From contig DASQFN010000047.1 of NCBI GenBank assembly GCA_035633115.1, positions 372,001-436,000 on the forward strand: a stretch of DNA of 64,000 bases, read 5' to 3'. Position numbers and translations under genes: made by a program. Each line of letters begins with the position of its first letter. Within the stretch, counting starts at the first letter, position 1. The notes beneath the pieces are model-generated. The model worked only from the letters and a program-made list of their open reading frames with translations, was not told where the DNA came from and did no database searches. The DNA is from Gemmatimonadaceae bacterium (GTDB lineage: Bacteria; Gemmatimonadota; Gemmatimonadetes; Gemmatimonadales; Gemmatimonadaceae). Of the stretch, positions 16,652-25,711 are shown piece after piece.

Positions 16652-18472
16652 GTGCTGCAGCATCACCGCTGGGGTCGTGCTCGCCTCGGCCTGATGGCCG
16701 GGGCGTTTTTCGTCGGAGTGCATGTGACCGCCGGAGCACAGGTCGTTCCGCCGCCCGGAAGTGAAGTGCCGATCCCGCCGAAACCCGCGACCGATTCCGC
16801 GGTGCCGAAGCGTGATACGATCAAGGCGCGCTTCGGCCGCTCCCGGGATCCCGTCACCGCGGACATAGGGCCTCAGTACAGCTGGGACCGCGAGGAGCTC
16901 TTCGCCAGTGGTGCGTTGACGGTCGCGGACCTACTGGACCGGATTCCCGGAGCGCTTACGTTTCGCAGCGGCTGGCTTGCGTCGCCAAAATTCGTGGCAG
17001 TAAACGGTGCCGTCGATCGTGTACGCATTTTCTACGACGGCCTGGAGCTGGACAATCTCGATGCGCGAACCGCGCCTTTGCTCGACCTCAACACCGTGCA
17101 GCTCTGGACGCTCGAACGGGTAAGCGTGGAGCGTCTTGGTGGAGAGCTCCGGGTGCATCTACGAAGCTGGCAGGTGGAGCGCACGGTGCCGTACACGAGA
17201 GTCGACGTTTCGACCGGCGACGAGGACTCCAACCTTTATCGCGGCTATTACGGCAAGCGCTTTCAGAATGGCGCCGGTGTTCAGTTCGCCGGACAGCAAT
17301 TCAACACGAACTCGGCTCGCTTCGGCGGCGGTGGTGACGGACTGTCACTGCTGGGGCGCGTCGGAACTGGCGGTGCACACTGGAGCGTAGATGCTCTGGC
17401 GATCCGCGCAACGCGCAAACGCGTCGTACAGCCGACATTCGGCGCGGGGCAGTCGCTTCCCGGGTACAGTGGAACGCAGACACTCGCATACCTTCGCGCC
17501 GCGTGGGGCCGAATCGGCAGTGGCCCCTGGGTCGAGGCGCTTGCATCGGTGAACCGCCTTCAGGAAGACAGCAGACACGTGACGGCAGCGACGGCTGCAT
17601 CGCTCCGCATCATTCCCGATAGTGCCGACACGACGAGCCGCTTCCAGCAGTACGTCCTGTCCGGCGGATTCGCGCGCGGACCAGCTCGATTGTCGGCCAT
17701 GCATCGCGTGCGCAGCCGCGATGGCGTAACAACGCACTCACCCAGCGGCCGCTTCGAGCTCGACTGGCGCTATGCACTGGTGAGCGTCTTTGCCGAGCGT
17801 GACGGTTTTCACGGAGCGAATCGCGCGGACATCGTGGCGAGGCTGACACCGGTTCCATTCGCGGCGATCACGGGCGCCGTGACACGCTCGACCGATACTC
17901 GTGATGAGCTAACGCGCGGGCCTGATATCAATTCGGCGCGCATAGAAGCTGGGGTAAGGGTTTTCAGAACCTGGGTGTCCGCAGGGTTCATGACCCGGGA
18001 CACTGCGTTGCTGCAGCCGCTCCGCGTTTTCGATACATCCTACGTGGCGACGAGCGCCGGTCTCAGAAGCGGTAGTTTTCTGGCCATCCGCGGGCCGATC
18101 ATCGGCGCCCTCGGTGCCGACATCATCGCCACGAGATGGGCAGCGTCCGACGCGTACCGTCCCCTCCAGCACTCGCGCGCCGAGATCAATTTCATCACGA
18201 GCTGGTTGTCACGCTTTCCGAGTGGAAACTTCGGAATCCATGCCGCGGTGATTCACGAGTATCGCGGCATCGCGCGCTTTCCGGTCGCCCAGGGCGACCG
18301 CACCGCGGCGTCCAGCAATGTTTTCATGGGACTGCTGGAGATTAGAATCCTTCGGGGTACTATCTCGTATCAGGTTCGGAACCTCGCGGGCTTGCTCCAC
18401 CAGATCGTGCCGGATTTCTACATGCACCGGGCGGTCAATCTGTACGGCGTCAGGTGGGAGTTCTGGAATTGA
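16652..18472 (+). CDS. Outer membrane protein with TonB-receptor-like plug and barrel
   Basis: A 606-residue exported protein. The GTG at 16652 is chosen because the frame further upstream overlaps pepA; ATG at 16694 is an alternative. A hydrophobic signal ends near VTAGAQ, followed by a Pro-rich linker. Residues about 75-170 look like a TonB-dependent receptor plug (LTVADLLDRIPGALTF, VNGAVDRVRIFYDGLELD). The rest is a run of amphipathic strands rich in Gly, Arg, Phe and Tyr, ending in YGVRWEFWN, an aromatic C-terminus suitable for BAM insertion. At about 600 residues it is short for a full 22-strand receptor. No TonB box is clear. The ligand is unknown. Confidence 0.75.
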   Translation: MLQHHRWGRARLGLMAGAFFVGVHVTAGAQVVPPPGSEVPIPPKPATDSAVPKRDTIKARFGRSRDPVTADIGPQYSWDREELFASGALTVADLLDRIPGALTFRSGWLASPKFVAVNGAVDRVRIFYDGLELDNLDARTAPLLDLNTVQLWTLERVSVERLGGELRVHLRSWQVERTVPYTRVDVSTGDEDSNLYRGYYGKRFQNGAGVQFAGQQFNTNSARFGGGGDGLSLLGRVGTGGAHWSVDALAIRATRKRVVQPTFGAGQSLPGYSGTQTLAYLRAAWGRIGSGPWVEALASVNRLQEDSRHVTAATAASLRIIPDSADTTSRFQQYVLSGGFARGPARLSAMHRVRSRDGVTTHSPSGRFELDWRYALVSVFAERDGFHGANRADIVARLTPVPFAAITGAVTRSTDTRDELTRGPDINSARIEAGVRVFRTWVSAGFMTRDTALLQPLRVFDTSYVATSAGLRSGSFLAIRGPIIGALGADIIATRWAASDAYRPLQHSRAEINFITSWLSRFPSGNFGIHAAVIHEYRGIARFPVAQGDRTAASSNVFMGLLEIRILRGTISYQVRNLAGLLHQIVPDFYMHRAVNLYGVRWEFWN

Positions 18473-18496
18473 CCATCTTGTGTCCTGTCGTAACTT
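18469..18496 (+). promoter_or_regulatory. Candidate promoter for the yicC operon, overlapping the previous stop codon
   Basis: TTGACC at 18469-18474 (containing the TGA stop of the barrel gene) and TAACTT at 18491-18496, separated by 16 bases. The predicted transcript start lies about 5 bases before the yicC ATG, so the mRNA may be nearly leaderless; no Shine-Dalgarno is visible there. Confidence 0.55.
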
Positions 18497-18508
18497 AGGT
18501 AGCCGCAT

Positions 18509-19384
18509 ATGATAACCAGCATGACGGGGTTCGGGTCGTCGGAGGGCAAGGTGGGATCCCTCCGGGTCAGCGTAGAGCTGCGGACCGTAAATCACCGGTT
18601 CTTCAACCCGAGCATCAAGCTTCCCGCCGCCTTCAGCAAGTGGGAAGGGGACGTGCGGGAGATACTGCGGCAGCGAATCGCCCGCGGTCATGCCGCGCTC
18701 ACGGCCCGGGTTGATCGGGATAGCACGCCAGCCGGGGGGATAAACGAGGCGCGCTTCGCCGAGTATGTCGCAGTCCTTCGCGGCCTGCAGGAGAGGCACG
18801 GCCTTACCGGCGGCCTCGATGCCGCCACCGTACTTTCGCTGCCCGACGTCGTGAATCTCGTGAGTCACGAGGGCGACGATGGCTCGGTGGACGAGCTACT
18901 TGCAGTGGTCGAAAGGGCAGTTGCGTCATTGCTCGCGATGCGCTCCGAGGAGGGCGCGCGCCTCGCTGGATTTCTCCTCGAGAGGATTAACCTCGTCGCC
19001 GCTTCTGTGGACCGGATCGCCGAACGAGCCCCCATTCGGTTGGCGGAGCACGGCACACGGCTCCGCAAATCGGTTCGCGAGCTGGCAGGAGCCGCGAACG
19101 TCGATCCCCAGAGGCTGGCGCAGGAGGTCGCGATCCTCGCCGACCGGATGGATATCTCCGAGGAAATCGACAGGTTCAAGGCGCACATCGACGCCTTCTG
19201 TAACACGCTCGACGAAACGGAAAGCGACGCGGTTGGCAAGCGGCTCGGCTTTCTTCTGCAGGAGATGGTCAGAGAAGCGAATACGATGGGAAGCAAGGCA
19301 GCCGACGCGCCCATTCTCGGCGAAGTGGTCAGCATCAAGGAAGAGCTGGAGAGAATCCGCGAGCAGGTAGAGAACGTAGAGTGA
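18509..19384 (+). CDS. yicC: YicC-family endoribonuclease
   Basis: A 291-residue protein of the YicC/YloC family, reported as an endoribonuclease involved in RNA turnover. It begins MITSMTGFGSSEG, the family's N-terminal hallmark, and continues RTVNHRFFNPSIKLP. The C-terminal DUF1732 part has LAQEVAILADRMDISEEIDR and the ending NTMGSKAADAPI. Length is normal. It is the first gene of a run with gmk and rpoZ, a common bacterial order, and overlaps gmk by 4 bases (GTGA). Confidence 0.93.
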   Translation: MITSMTGFGSSEGKVGSLRVSVELRTVNHRFFNPSIKLPAAFSKWEGDVREILRQRIARGHAALTARVDRDSTPAGGINEARFAEYVAVLRGLQERHGLTGGLDAATVLSLPDVVNLVSHEGDDGSVDELLAVVERAVASLLAMRSEEGARLAGFLLERINLVAASVDRIAERAPIRLAEHGTRLRKSVRELAGAANVDPQRLAQEVAILADRMDISEEIDRFKAHIDAFCNTLDETESDAVGKRLGFLLQEMVREANTMGSKAADAPILGEVVSIKEELERIREQVENVE

Positions 19385-20028
19385 GCGGTTTTCCACTCAT
19401 TCTTTCATCACCATCCGGGGCCGGCAAAACCACCATCGCGCGCGAGCTTCTGAGGCGCCGTCACGACCTGGGATACTCAGTATCATGCACCACCCGGCCC
19501 CCGAGGCCAGCCGAAATCGACGGAACCGATTACTTTTTCCTGACGCCCGAGGCGTTCCTCGCCGCCCGCGAAAAAAATGAGTTCGCGGAATCTGCCGAGG
19601 TGCACCAGCATCTTTACGGTACGCTGCGCCGGGAAGTCGACCGGGTGCTTGCAAGCGGCCGGGACGTTGTGATGGACATCGACGTGCAGGGGACGCGTCA
19701 GTTCATCGAGGCTTACCCGAGGTCGGTGCTTGTTTTCGTGCTCCCTCCCAACGCGGGAGTGCTGCTCGAGCGATTGAAGGCACGGGGAACCGAGAACGTG
19801 CAATCGCTCGACAGGCGGCTGCGGACCGCGGTAGCAGAGCTCAAGGCGGTAGGGATGTATCATTATGTAGTGGTGAACGACGATCTCGATCGTGCCGTTG
19901 AAGCGGTATCGAAGATCGTGGACGCAGAAAGGATGCGCACATCGAGGATTGCCCGGCTGGGCGAGCGAGTGGGAGAGCTCGTCGTCGGCCTCGAGGGTGA
20001 AATCGAAAACAACAAGAGGAGCAGTTAG
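19381..20028 (+). CDS. gmk: Guanylate kinase
   Basis: Phosphorylates GMP to GDP with ATP. The 215-residue product has the P-loop SSPSGAGKTT at residues 8-17, the GMP-binding segment SVSCTTRPPRPAE and DYFFLTPEAF, and the lid-region block RGTENVQSLDRRL. The start is GTG at 19381 overlapping the yicC stop. It is directly followed by rpoZ after 2 bases, the usual gmk-rpoZ pairing. Nothing unusual. Confidence 0.96.
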   Translation: MSGFPLILSSPSGAGKTTIARELLRRRHDLGYSVSCTTRPPRPAEIDGTDYFFLTPEAFLAAREKNEFAESAEVHQHLYGTLRREVDRVLASGRDVVMDIDVQGTRQFIEAYPRSVLVFVLPPNAGVLLERLKARGTENVQSLDRRLRTAVAELKAVGMYHYVVVNDDLDRAVEAVSKIVDAERMRTSRIARLGERVGELVVGLEGEIENNKRSS

Positions 20029-20030
20029 AC

Positions 20031-20240
20031 ATGCAGGTTTTCATACCGAACGACATTGCCAAGCATGCCACGAACAAGTATCTGGGCGTTCTGGTGGCTG
20101 CGAAGTTTGCGCGCGTGATCAATGAATTTCCCCGCGACCGCTCAGCCGCTGGCGAGAAGAAGCTCACGACGCGGGCGCTCGAGGAGCTTGCGCGCGGTGA
20201 GATCGAGTATCGCGTCATCCCGCGGCGCCGCACGGAGTAG
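20031..20240 (+). CDS. rpoZ: RNA polymerase omega subunit
   Basis: A 69-residue small subunit that assists assembly of beta-prime in RNA polymerase. The segment KYLGVLVAAKFARVIN corresponds to the conserved helix of omega, and KLTTRALEELARGEIEYRV to the C-terminal half. A ribosome binding site (GAGGAGCAG, just before 20028) lies in the end of gmk. Position between gmk and coaBC is the standard order and supports the call for this short protein. Confidence 0.9.
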   Translation: MQVFIPNDIAKHATNKYLGVLVAAKFARVINEFPRDRSAAGEKKLTTRALEELARGEIEYRVIPRRRTE

Positions 20241-20245
20241 GTGAT

Positions 20246-21457
20246 TTGCGGCCGTTCGATGGCCGCCGCATTCTCCTCGGCGTAACGGGGGGAATAGCAA
20301 GCTACAAGACCGTGATGCTGGCGCGTCTGCTGACCCAGGCAGGCGCCGAGGTCGACGTGGTGATGACGCGCGCGGCTCTCGAATTCGTTGGAGCGATAAC
20401 GTTCGAGGCGGTCACCGGCCGCCGCAGCTACAGCGAGATTTTCGGCGCCGGCAATGCTCTCGATCATATCCGGCTCGCGAATGAGGCGGCGCTCTTCGTG
20501 GTGGCGCCGGCAACGGCCGACTTCCTCGCGCGCGCCGCGCACGGCCACGCAGACGATCTGCTCACGGCCGCCCTGCTCGCAAACACGTCGCCGGTTCTCC
20601 TCGTACCCGCGATGAACGACCGGATGTGGGCGAACACGCAAACGGCGGCAAACGTCGCCAGTCTCCGCGAGCGCGGCTACACTGTGCTCGATCCCGACGA
20701 GGGGCCTCTGGCAGCCGGGGAGGGCAGCGGGCCGGGGCGGATGCCTGAGCCCGAGACGATCATGTCGCATATCGCGCGGCGGCTGGAGCCGGACAGCTCT
20801 CTTTCGGGGAAACGCATCGTCGTCACGGCCGGTGCAACTCGCGAGGCAGTCGATCCCGTTCGATTCATCTCCAATCACAGCAGCGGAAGGATGGGAATTG
20901 CGATCGCGGAAGCCGCCTGGCGCCGCGGCGCCTCTGTCACGCTTGTGCTTGGCCATGCGGAGGTGCCGGTTGGTGCCGGGCCCGTAGTCCTGCGTGCGGA
21001 GAGCGTGGACGAAATGGCTGCCGCTGTCGCGTCCACTCTGCCGACCGCTGATGCGCTGGTAATGGCGGCGGCCCCGGCAGATTTTCGTCCGGCGAAGCCC
21101 GCCGACCGGAAGATCAGCAAGCGTGACGATTCGGCCGGGATGGCGATTCGCCTTTCACCGACCACCGACATTCTCCGTTCAACGCTGCCGTTGCGTCCGC
21201 CGCACGCGATAATTGTCGGGTTCGCGCTCGAAACGGGTGACGCACTGGCAAAGGGCGAGGCGAAGCTGCGTGAGAAATCACTCGACATGATCGTCGTAAA
21301 CGATGCCCTGGAAGAAGGAGCCGGCTTTCGTGTCGACACAAATCGAGTGACGATCGTGACTCCCGGCGCCAAGCCGGAGAGGCTTCCATTGATGACGAAA
21401 GCCGCGCTCGCCGATGCGATTCTCGACCGCGTGGAGCCGCTGTTAAGTGGACGCTAG
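20246..21457 (+). CDS. coaBC: Bifunctional phosphopantothenoylcysteine decarboxylase / phosphopantothenate-cysteine ligase
   Basis: Catalyses two consecutive steps of coenzyme A synthesis. The 403-residue product has an FMN-dependent CoaC domain (about 1-185: GVTGGIASYKT, DHIRLANEA with the catalytic His, APATADFLARA, PAMNDRMW). The CoaB domain (about 190-400) has VVTAGATREAVDPVRFISN, SSGRMG and KISKRDD. The TTG start at 20246 lies 5 bases after rpoZ. The C-terminus overlaps the uracil-DNA glycosylase gene by 11 bases. Full length and intact motifs. Confidence 0.95.
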   Translation: MRPFDGRRILLGVTGGIASYKTVMLARLLTQAGAEVDVVMTRAALEFVGAITFEAVTGRRSYSEIFGAGNALDHIRLANEAALFVVAPATADFLARAAHGHADDLLTAALLANTSPVLLVPAMNDRMWANTQTAANVASLRERGYTVLDPDEGPLAAGEGSGPGRMPEPETIMSHIARRLEPDSSLSGKRIVVTAGATREAVDPVRFISNHSSGRMGIAIAEAAWRRGASVTLVLGHAEVPVGAGPVVLRAESVDEMAAAVASTLPTADALVMAAAPADFRPAKPADRKISKRDDSAGMAIRLSPTTDILRSTLPLRPPHAIIVGFALETGDALAKGEAKLREKSLDMIVVNDALEEGAGFRVDTNRVTIVTPGAKPERLPLMTKAALADAILDRVEPLLSGR

Positions 21458-22265
21458 AGATCAGCTTCGCCGGTACCTCGAGCAGCGCCGGGACATGGGC
21501 GAGACCGAGCTTCTGCTCGATACAATGACCGTTGACGACGTCATGAAGGCGATTGGTGCGATCAATGCTGGTGGCTCAAGGGCTGTAGCGGCGGCGGAGC
21601 CTCGAGGCGACTGGCGCGCGGTGCTCGGAGAGAAGCCGGCACCCGCTCGAGGCCTGGAGGCTCCGGCCGATAGCACGGGACTCTTTGACGACGACGTCAT
21701 GCGACTCGCATCTCTGAAGGCAGTCGAAAAGTCGGTGGCGAAATGCACGCGCTGCCGCCTGTACAAGACCGCGCTGAACCCGGTCCCCGGTGAAGGCAAC
21801 CCCAAGGCACAGCTCGTGTGCGTCGGCGAAGCGCCGGGTGGCACCGAGGACGAAACGGGACGGCCGTTCGTTGGGGCTGCGGGGAATCTGCTCAACAAGA
21901 TTCTCGCGGCCGTGGAACTGCGCCGCGAAGATGTCTTCATCTGCAACGTCCTCAAACACCGCCCGCCCGGCAACCGCAACCCGCTGCCTGACGAAGTCGC
22001 TGCCTGCAGTCCGTACCTCATAAGGCAGCTCGAGCTTATCAAGCCGAAAGTAATCGTTGCGTTCGGAGGCTTCGCCGCCCAAACTCTTCTCGACACCAAA
22101 ACACCGATCGGAAAACTGCGGGGCCTGGTGCATCAATATCGCGGCATCCCGCTGGTCGTCACGTACCACCCTGCGGCACTGCTCCGGAATTCCGCATGGA
22201 AACGCCCAACATGGGAAGATGTCAAGCTCGCCCGTCGAATACTCGATAGCCCCTCAAGGGCGTGA
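21447..22265 (+). CDS. Family 4 uracil-DNA glycosylase
   Basis: Removes uracil from DNA. The 272-residue product has an N-terminal extension of about 85 residues of unknown role and then a type 4/5 glycosylase domain. It shows VGEAPGGTEDETGRPFVGAAG (two overlapping motifs near 126-146) and four cysteines for an iron-sulphur cluster: CTRCR near 99, then CNVLKHRPPGNRNP and a Cys in EVAACSPYL. The C-terminal VTYHPAALLR motif is present. The GTG start overlaps coaBC by 11 bases, and its 3' end overlaps dnaB by 47 bases. Confidence 0.93.
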   Translation: MDARDQLRRYLEQRRDMGETELLLDTMTVDDVMKAIGAINAGGSRAVAAAEPRGDWRAVLGEKPAPARGLEAPADSTGLFDDDVMRLASLKAVEKSVAKCTRCRLYKTALNPVPGEGNPKAQLVCVGEAPGGTEDETGRPFVGAAGNLLNKILAAVELRREDVFICNVLKHRPPGNRNPLPDEVAACSPYLIRQLELIKPKVIVAFGGFAAQTLLDTKTPIGKLRGLVHQYRGIPLVVTYHPAALLRNSAWKRPTWEDVKLARRILDSPSRA

Positions 22266-23622
22266 TCCGTACTCGGAGCGGCGCCCTCCGTATTCGGAGG
22301 ATGCCGAGCAGGCCGTGCTGTCCGCGATGCTCATGGACAAGGACGCGATTCTGCGCGCCAATGAGCACGTCGACGAAAGCATGTTCTATCGGGAGGGGAA
22401 CCGTCGAATTTTCCGGGCGATGGTCACCCTGTCGGACCGCGGCGATGTAATCGATCCGCTGACGCTCACCGAAGAGCTGGGCCGCACCGGCGAACTGGAG
22501 GCCAGCGGCGGCCGAGACTACATCAGCTTTCTCGTCGACGCCGTTCCCACCGCGGCGAACGTCGAGTATCACGCCAAGATCGTTCGAGAGAAAGCCCTCC
22601 GCCGCAGGCTGATCGAGGTTTCAACCGCAATCGTCAGCGAGGCGTTCGACTCTGCCGCATCCGCCGGCGAGCTGCTCGATGCCGCGGAGCACAGGATATT
22701 CGAGGTAAACCAGAGCAGGGGAGCCGAAGGATTCACGCGGATCAAGGAGCTCCTCTGGCCGACCATGGAGCGGATCGAGCTCCTGCAGCGCGGCGGCGAA
22801 TCGATTACAGGCGTGCCAAGTGGGTTCAAGGATCTGGATGACATCACGGCAGGTTTCCAGCCGTCGGACCTCGTCATCGTCGCCGGCAGGCCATCCATGG
22901 GAAAAACAGCGTTCATTCTCAACATTGCCCAAAACGCTGCTCTCGATAACGAAGTTCCCATCGCGTTCTTCTCTCTCGAGATGAGCAAGGAGCAGCTGGT
23001 TCAGCGGCTTCTGACGTCGGAGGGTCGCGTGGACGCCCAGCGTCTTCGCAAGGGCAAGCTGCACGATGACGAATTCGTCCGTCTCGGCCGCGCCGCGGGA
23101 ATGCTCAGCCACGCGCCAATCTGGATCGACGACACGCCGGCGATGACGCTGCTGGAGATGCGGTCCAAGGCGCGCCGGCTCAAGATCGACAACAACATCG
23201 GCATGATCGTCCTGGACTACCTGCAGCTGATGCAGGGGCCGACGAATACGGAGAGCAGGCAGCAGGAGATCAGTTACATATCGCGATCCCTGAAGGCGCT
23301 TGCCCGCGAGCTCCGCGTACCCGTGGTTGCATTGTCGCAGCTGTCGCGCGCACCTGAACAGCGCACGGGGGAGAACAAGCGCCCGCAGCTCTCCGATCTT
23401 CGCGAGTCCGGCGCAATCGAACAGGATGCCGATCTGGTGATGTTCATCTATCGGCAGGAGGTGTACGACGGGCCGATTGACAAAGACGGGAATTCGCTCG
23501 AGGGCCGCGCGGAGATAATCGTCGGCAAACAGCGAAACGGGCCGACGGGTCTGGTAAACCTGTTCTTCAACAAGACCTTCACCCGCTTCGAGAACTATTC
23601 GCCTCGCGCTGTTCCAGCGTGA
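22219..23622 (+). CDS. dnaB: Replicative DNA helicase DnaB
   Basis: Hexameric 5'-3' helicase that unwinds DNA at the fork. From ATG 22219 the product is 467 residues, the normal size; the frame extends further upstream only inside the glycosylase gene. The N-terminal domain begins around PPYSEDAEQAVLSAML. The RecA-like domain has Walker A GRPSMGKTAF, FFSLEMSKEQL, Walker B IVLDYLQLM and ALSQLSRAPEQR. No intein is present. It overlaps the glycosylase gene by 47 bases and radA by 4 bases. Confidence 0.96.
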   Translation: MSSSPVEYSIAPQGRDPYSERRPPYSEDAEQAVLSAMLMDKDAILRANEHVDESMFYREGNRRIFRAMVTLSDRGDVIDPLTLTEELGRTGELEASGGRDYISFLVDAVPTAANVEYHAKIVREKALRRRLIEVSTAIVSEAFDSAASAGELLDAAEHRIFEVNQSRGAEGFTRIKELLWPTMERIELLQRGGESITGVPSGFKDLDDITAGFQPSDLVIVAGRPSMGKTAFILNIAQNAALDNEVPIAFFSLEMSKEQLVQRLLTSEGRVDAQRLRKGKLHDDEFVRLGRAAGMLSHAPIWIDDTPAMTLLEMRSKARRLKIDNNIGMIVLDYLQLMQGPTNTESRQQEISYISRSLKALARELRVPVVALSQLSRAPEQRTGENKRPQLSDLRESGAIEQDADLVMFIYRQEVYDGPIDKDGNSLEGRAEIIVGKQRNGPTGLVNLFFNKTFTRFENYSPRAVPA

Positions 23623-25022
23623 CTCCGAAGGCAAGGACGCTATACCGCTGCACCGGCTGCGGTGCGGACCATCCGCGATGGGCGGGACGCTGCGACGTGT
23701 GCGGGGAATGGAACACGCTCGTCGAGGAATCGATCTCGCGCGCTTCGACGGCATCAGCGGGGAAAGGCGCCGCTCGCCGCATCGGTGGTGCGCGAGCGCT
23801 CGGCGAGGGCGGCGACGTTGCGACCCCACGCCGTCTCGCGGACATAGTCGGTGCAGCCGAGCCGCGGTGGGTGAGCGGACTTGCCGAATTCGATTTCGTG
23901 CTCGGAGGTGGAATCGTTCCCGGCTCGATGGTCCTTGTCGGCGGCGAGCCCGGCATTGGCAAATCCACGATTCTGCTCCAGGTCGCGGCGCGCCTTCAGC
24001 AGGCGGGGCACCGCACGCTCTACGTATCCGGAGAGGAATCAGGACTTCAGGTAAAAATGCGCGCGGAGCGTCTGGGAGACGACGCGGGCGATGTTCTGGT
24101 CCTCGGTGAGACTCTTCTGGAGACGATTGTCGCCACCGCCGTAAAGCTCACTCCGCATATTCTGATTGTCGATTCGATCCAAACTGTTTTCACAGCGGAC
24201 CTCGAGAGCGCGCCGGGAAGCGTGGGTCAGGTGCGCGAATGCGCGGCGCGGCTCATGAGATTCGCCAAAGAGACCGGCACGACGGTGTTCGTCGTCGGGC
24301 ACGTAACGCGCGAGGGAGGAATCGCTGGTCCGAAGACTCTCGAGCACATAGTCGACACCGTTCTCTATTTCGAGGGCGAAGGAACCCTGGATCATCGCGT
24401 GCTGCGCGCAATCAAGAATCGCTTTGGAAGCGTCGACGAGATCGGGGTTTTCAGAATGACCCAGAACGGGCTCGACCCGGTGGCAAACCCTTCCGAGCTG
24501 TTCCTCGGCGACAGACTGAATCACGCATCAGGGAGTGCCGTAACCGCTCTTCTCGAGGGAACCCGACCGGTGCTGATCGAGATTCAGGGTCTGGCCGCAA
24601 AGTCAAGTTTCGGCACACCGCAGCGCGTAGCCACCGGATACGACGGCCGCCGTCTCGCGCTGCTCCTCGCCGTGCTCGACAAGCGCGCCGGCATTTCGTT
24701 CGCGCAGCTCGACGTGTTTCTGAATGTCGTGGGCGGTGTGCGGTTACAGGAGCCTGCCGGAGATCTAGCCGTTGCGACTGCCCTGGCATCGAGCGTTTAC
24801 GACCGCCCGGTCGCTTCGAGCTCCATCTTCCTTGGCGAAGTGGGACTCGGCGGTGAGATCAGACCAGTGTCGCAGTCGGAGCGGCGGCTCGCAGAGGCGG
24901 CAAAGATGGGAATGACGACGGCGTATATGTCAGCGCGGGCGATTCCGTCGCGGCCTCCAAAAGGAATCACTCCTCGAGGAGTTCGGACCGTGAGTGATCT
25001 CTTCGGTCAGCTGTTTCAGTGA
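23619..25022 (+). CDS. radA: DNA repair protein RadA (Sms)
   Basis: A RecA-like ATPase promoting branch migration in recombinational repair. The 467-residue product has the N-terminal C4 zinc motif (YRCTGCGADHPRWAGRC DVC, residues 9-28), Walker A GEPGIGKST near 109, the RadA-specific KNRFGS near 268, and a C-terminal Lon-protease-like domain (SSFGTPQRVATGYD, ATALASSVYDRP). The GTG start overlaps dnaB. It is followed with a 4-base overlap by ispD, so replication, repair and isoprenoid genes lie in one transcript. Confidence 0.95.
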   Translation: MTPKARTLYRCTGCGADHPRWAGRCDVCGEWNTLVEESISRASTASAGKGAARRIGGARALGEGGDVATPRRLADIVGAAEPRWVSGLAEFDFVLGGGIVPGSMVLVGGEPGIGKSTILLQVAARLQQAGHRTLYVSGEESGLQVKMRAERLGDDAGDVLVLGETLLETIVATAVKLTPHILIVDSIQTVFTADLESAPGSVGQVRECAARLMRFAKETGTTVFVVGHVTREGGIAGPKTLEHIVDTVLYFEGEGTLDHRVLRAIKNRFGSVDEIGVFRMTQNGLDPVANPSELFLGDRLNHASGSAVTALLEGTRPVLIEIQGLAAKSSFGTPQRVATGYDGRRLALLLAVLDKRAGISFAQLDVFLNVVGGVRLQEPAGDLAVATALASSVYDRPVASSSIFLGEVGLGGEIRPVSQSERRLAEAAKMGMTTAYMSARAIPSRPPKGITPRGVRTVSDLFGQLFQ

Positions 25023-25711
25023 GCGCGGCTGACGTCGGCGTGATCATCGTTGCGGCTGGCTCGAGCACCCGAACCGACGGCGAGGAGCTCAAGCAGTTCA
25101 GATGGATCGCCGGAAAGCCGATGCTCCTGCACAGCCTTCAGACATTTCAGCAGCGGGTCGACGTTGCGATGGTGGTTGTGGTTCTTCCCAGGCAGCACGC
25201 CGGCGACCCCCCGCCATGGCTCTTCCAGTGTGACGCCGAGCGAATGCTGGTTTCGGTGGGCGGACGCGAGCGGAGTGACTCGGTTCGCAACGGGCTCGAG
25301 GACATCGGTGATCTCGCACGAATCGTCGCAGTGCACGACGCAGCACGTCCACTGGTGAGCGAGGCGATGATCGAGCGGGTCATCAGCGAAGCGAGAAAGG
25401 GTCACGGAGCGGCGCCCGGACTTCCCGTAGTCGACACGCTGAAACGCGCGGACAACGCCGGCAAAGTTCTCGAGACTGTCGATCGCACCGGACTCTGGAG
25501 AATACAGACGCCGCAAGCTTTTCCGCGCGAGATGCTCGAGCAGGCGCACATCGAATCGGCCGCGACTGATGTAACGGCGACGGACGACGCGTCGCTGTGT
25601 GAGCGACTCGGCATGGAGGTCGTGATCGTGCCCGGGAGTGAGCGCGCGATCAAGATTACCAGCGAGACGGATTTCGCGCTGGCTGAGGCGCTGAGTATCT
25701 TGCCGGAATGA
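25019..25711 (+). CDS. ispD: 2-C-methyl-D-erythritol 4-phosphate cytidylyltransferase
   Basis: Third step of the MEP isoprenoid pathway: MEP plus CTP gives CDP-ME. The 230-residue product has the nucleotide-binding start VIIVAAGSSTR and the Lys in ELKQF. VHDAARPLVS near residue 105 and TDDASLCERLG with VPGSERAIKITSETDF near the C-terminus are typical. The first motif reads STRTDGEELKQF rather than the common RMG..PKQ, a mild variation. The GTG start overlaps radA and the end overlaps the next gene by 4 bases. No ispF is adjacent. Confidence 0.93.
   Translation: MSAADVGVIIVAAGSSTRTDGEELKQFRWIAGKPMLLHSLQTFQQRVDVAMVVVVLPRQHAGDPPPWLFQCDAERMLVSVGGRERSDSVRNGLEDIGDLARIVAVHDAARPLVSEAMIERVISEARKGHGAAPGLPVVDTLKRADNAGKVLETVDRTGLWRIQTPQAFPREMLEQAHIESAATDVTATDDASLCERLGMEVVIVPGSERAIKITSETDFALAEALSILPE

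Noticed and set aside
25019-25711. Defective IspD because of the altered N-terminal motif
   Set aside because: The rest of the active-site blocks are intact and the Lys and Arg residues needed are still available, so it is more likely normal variation.
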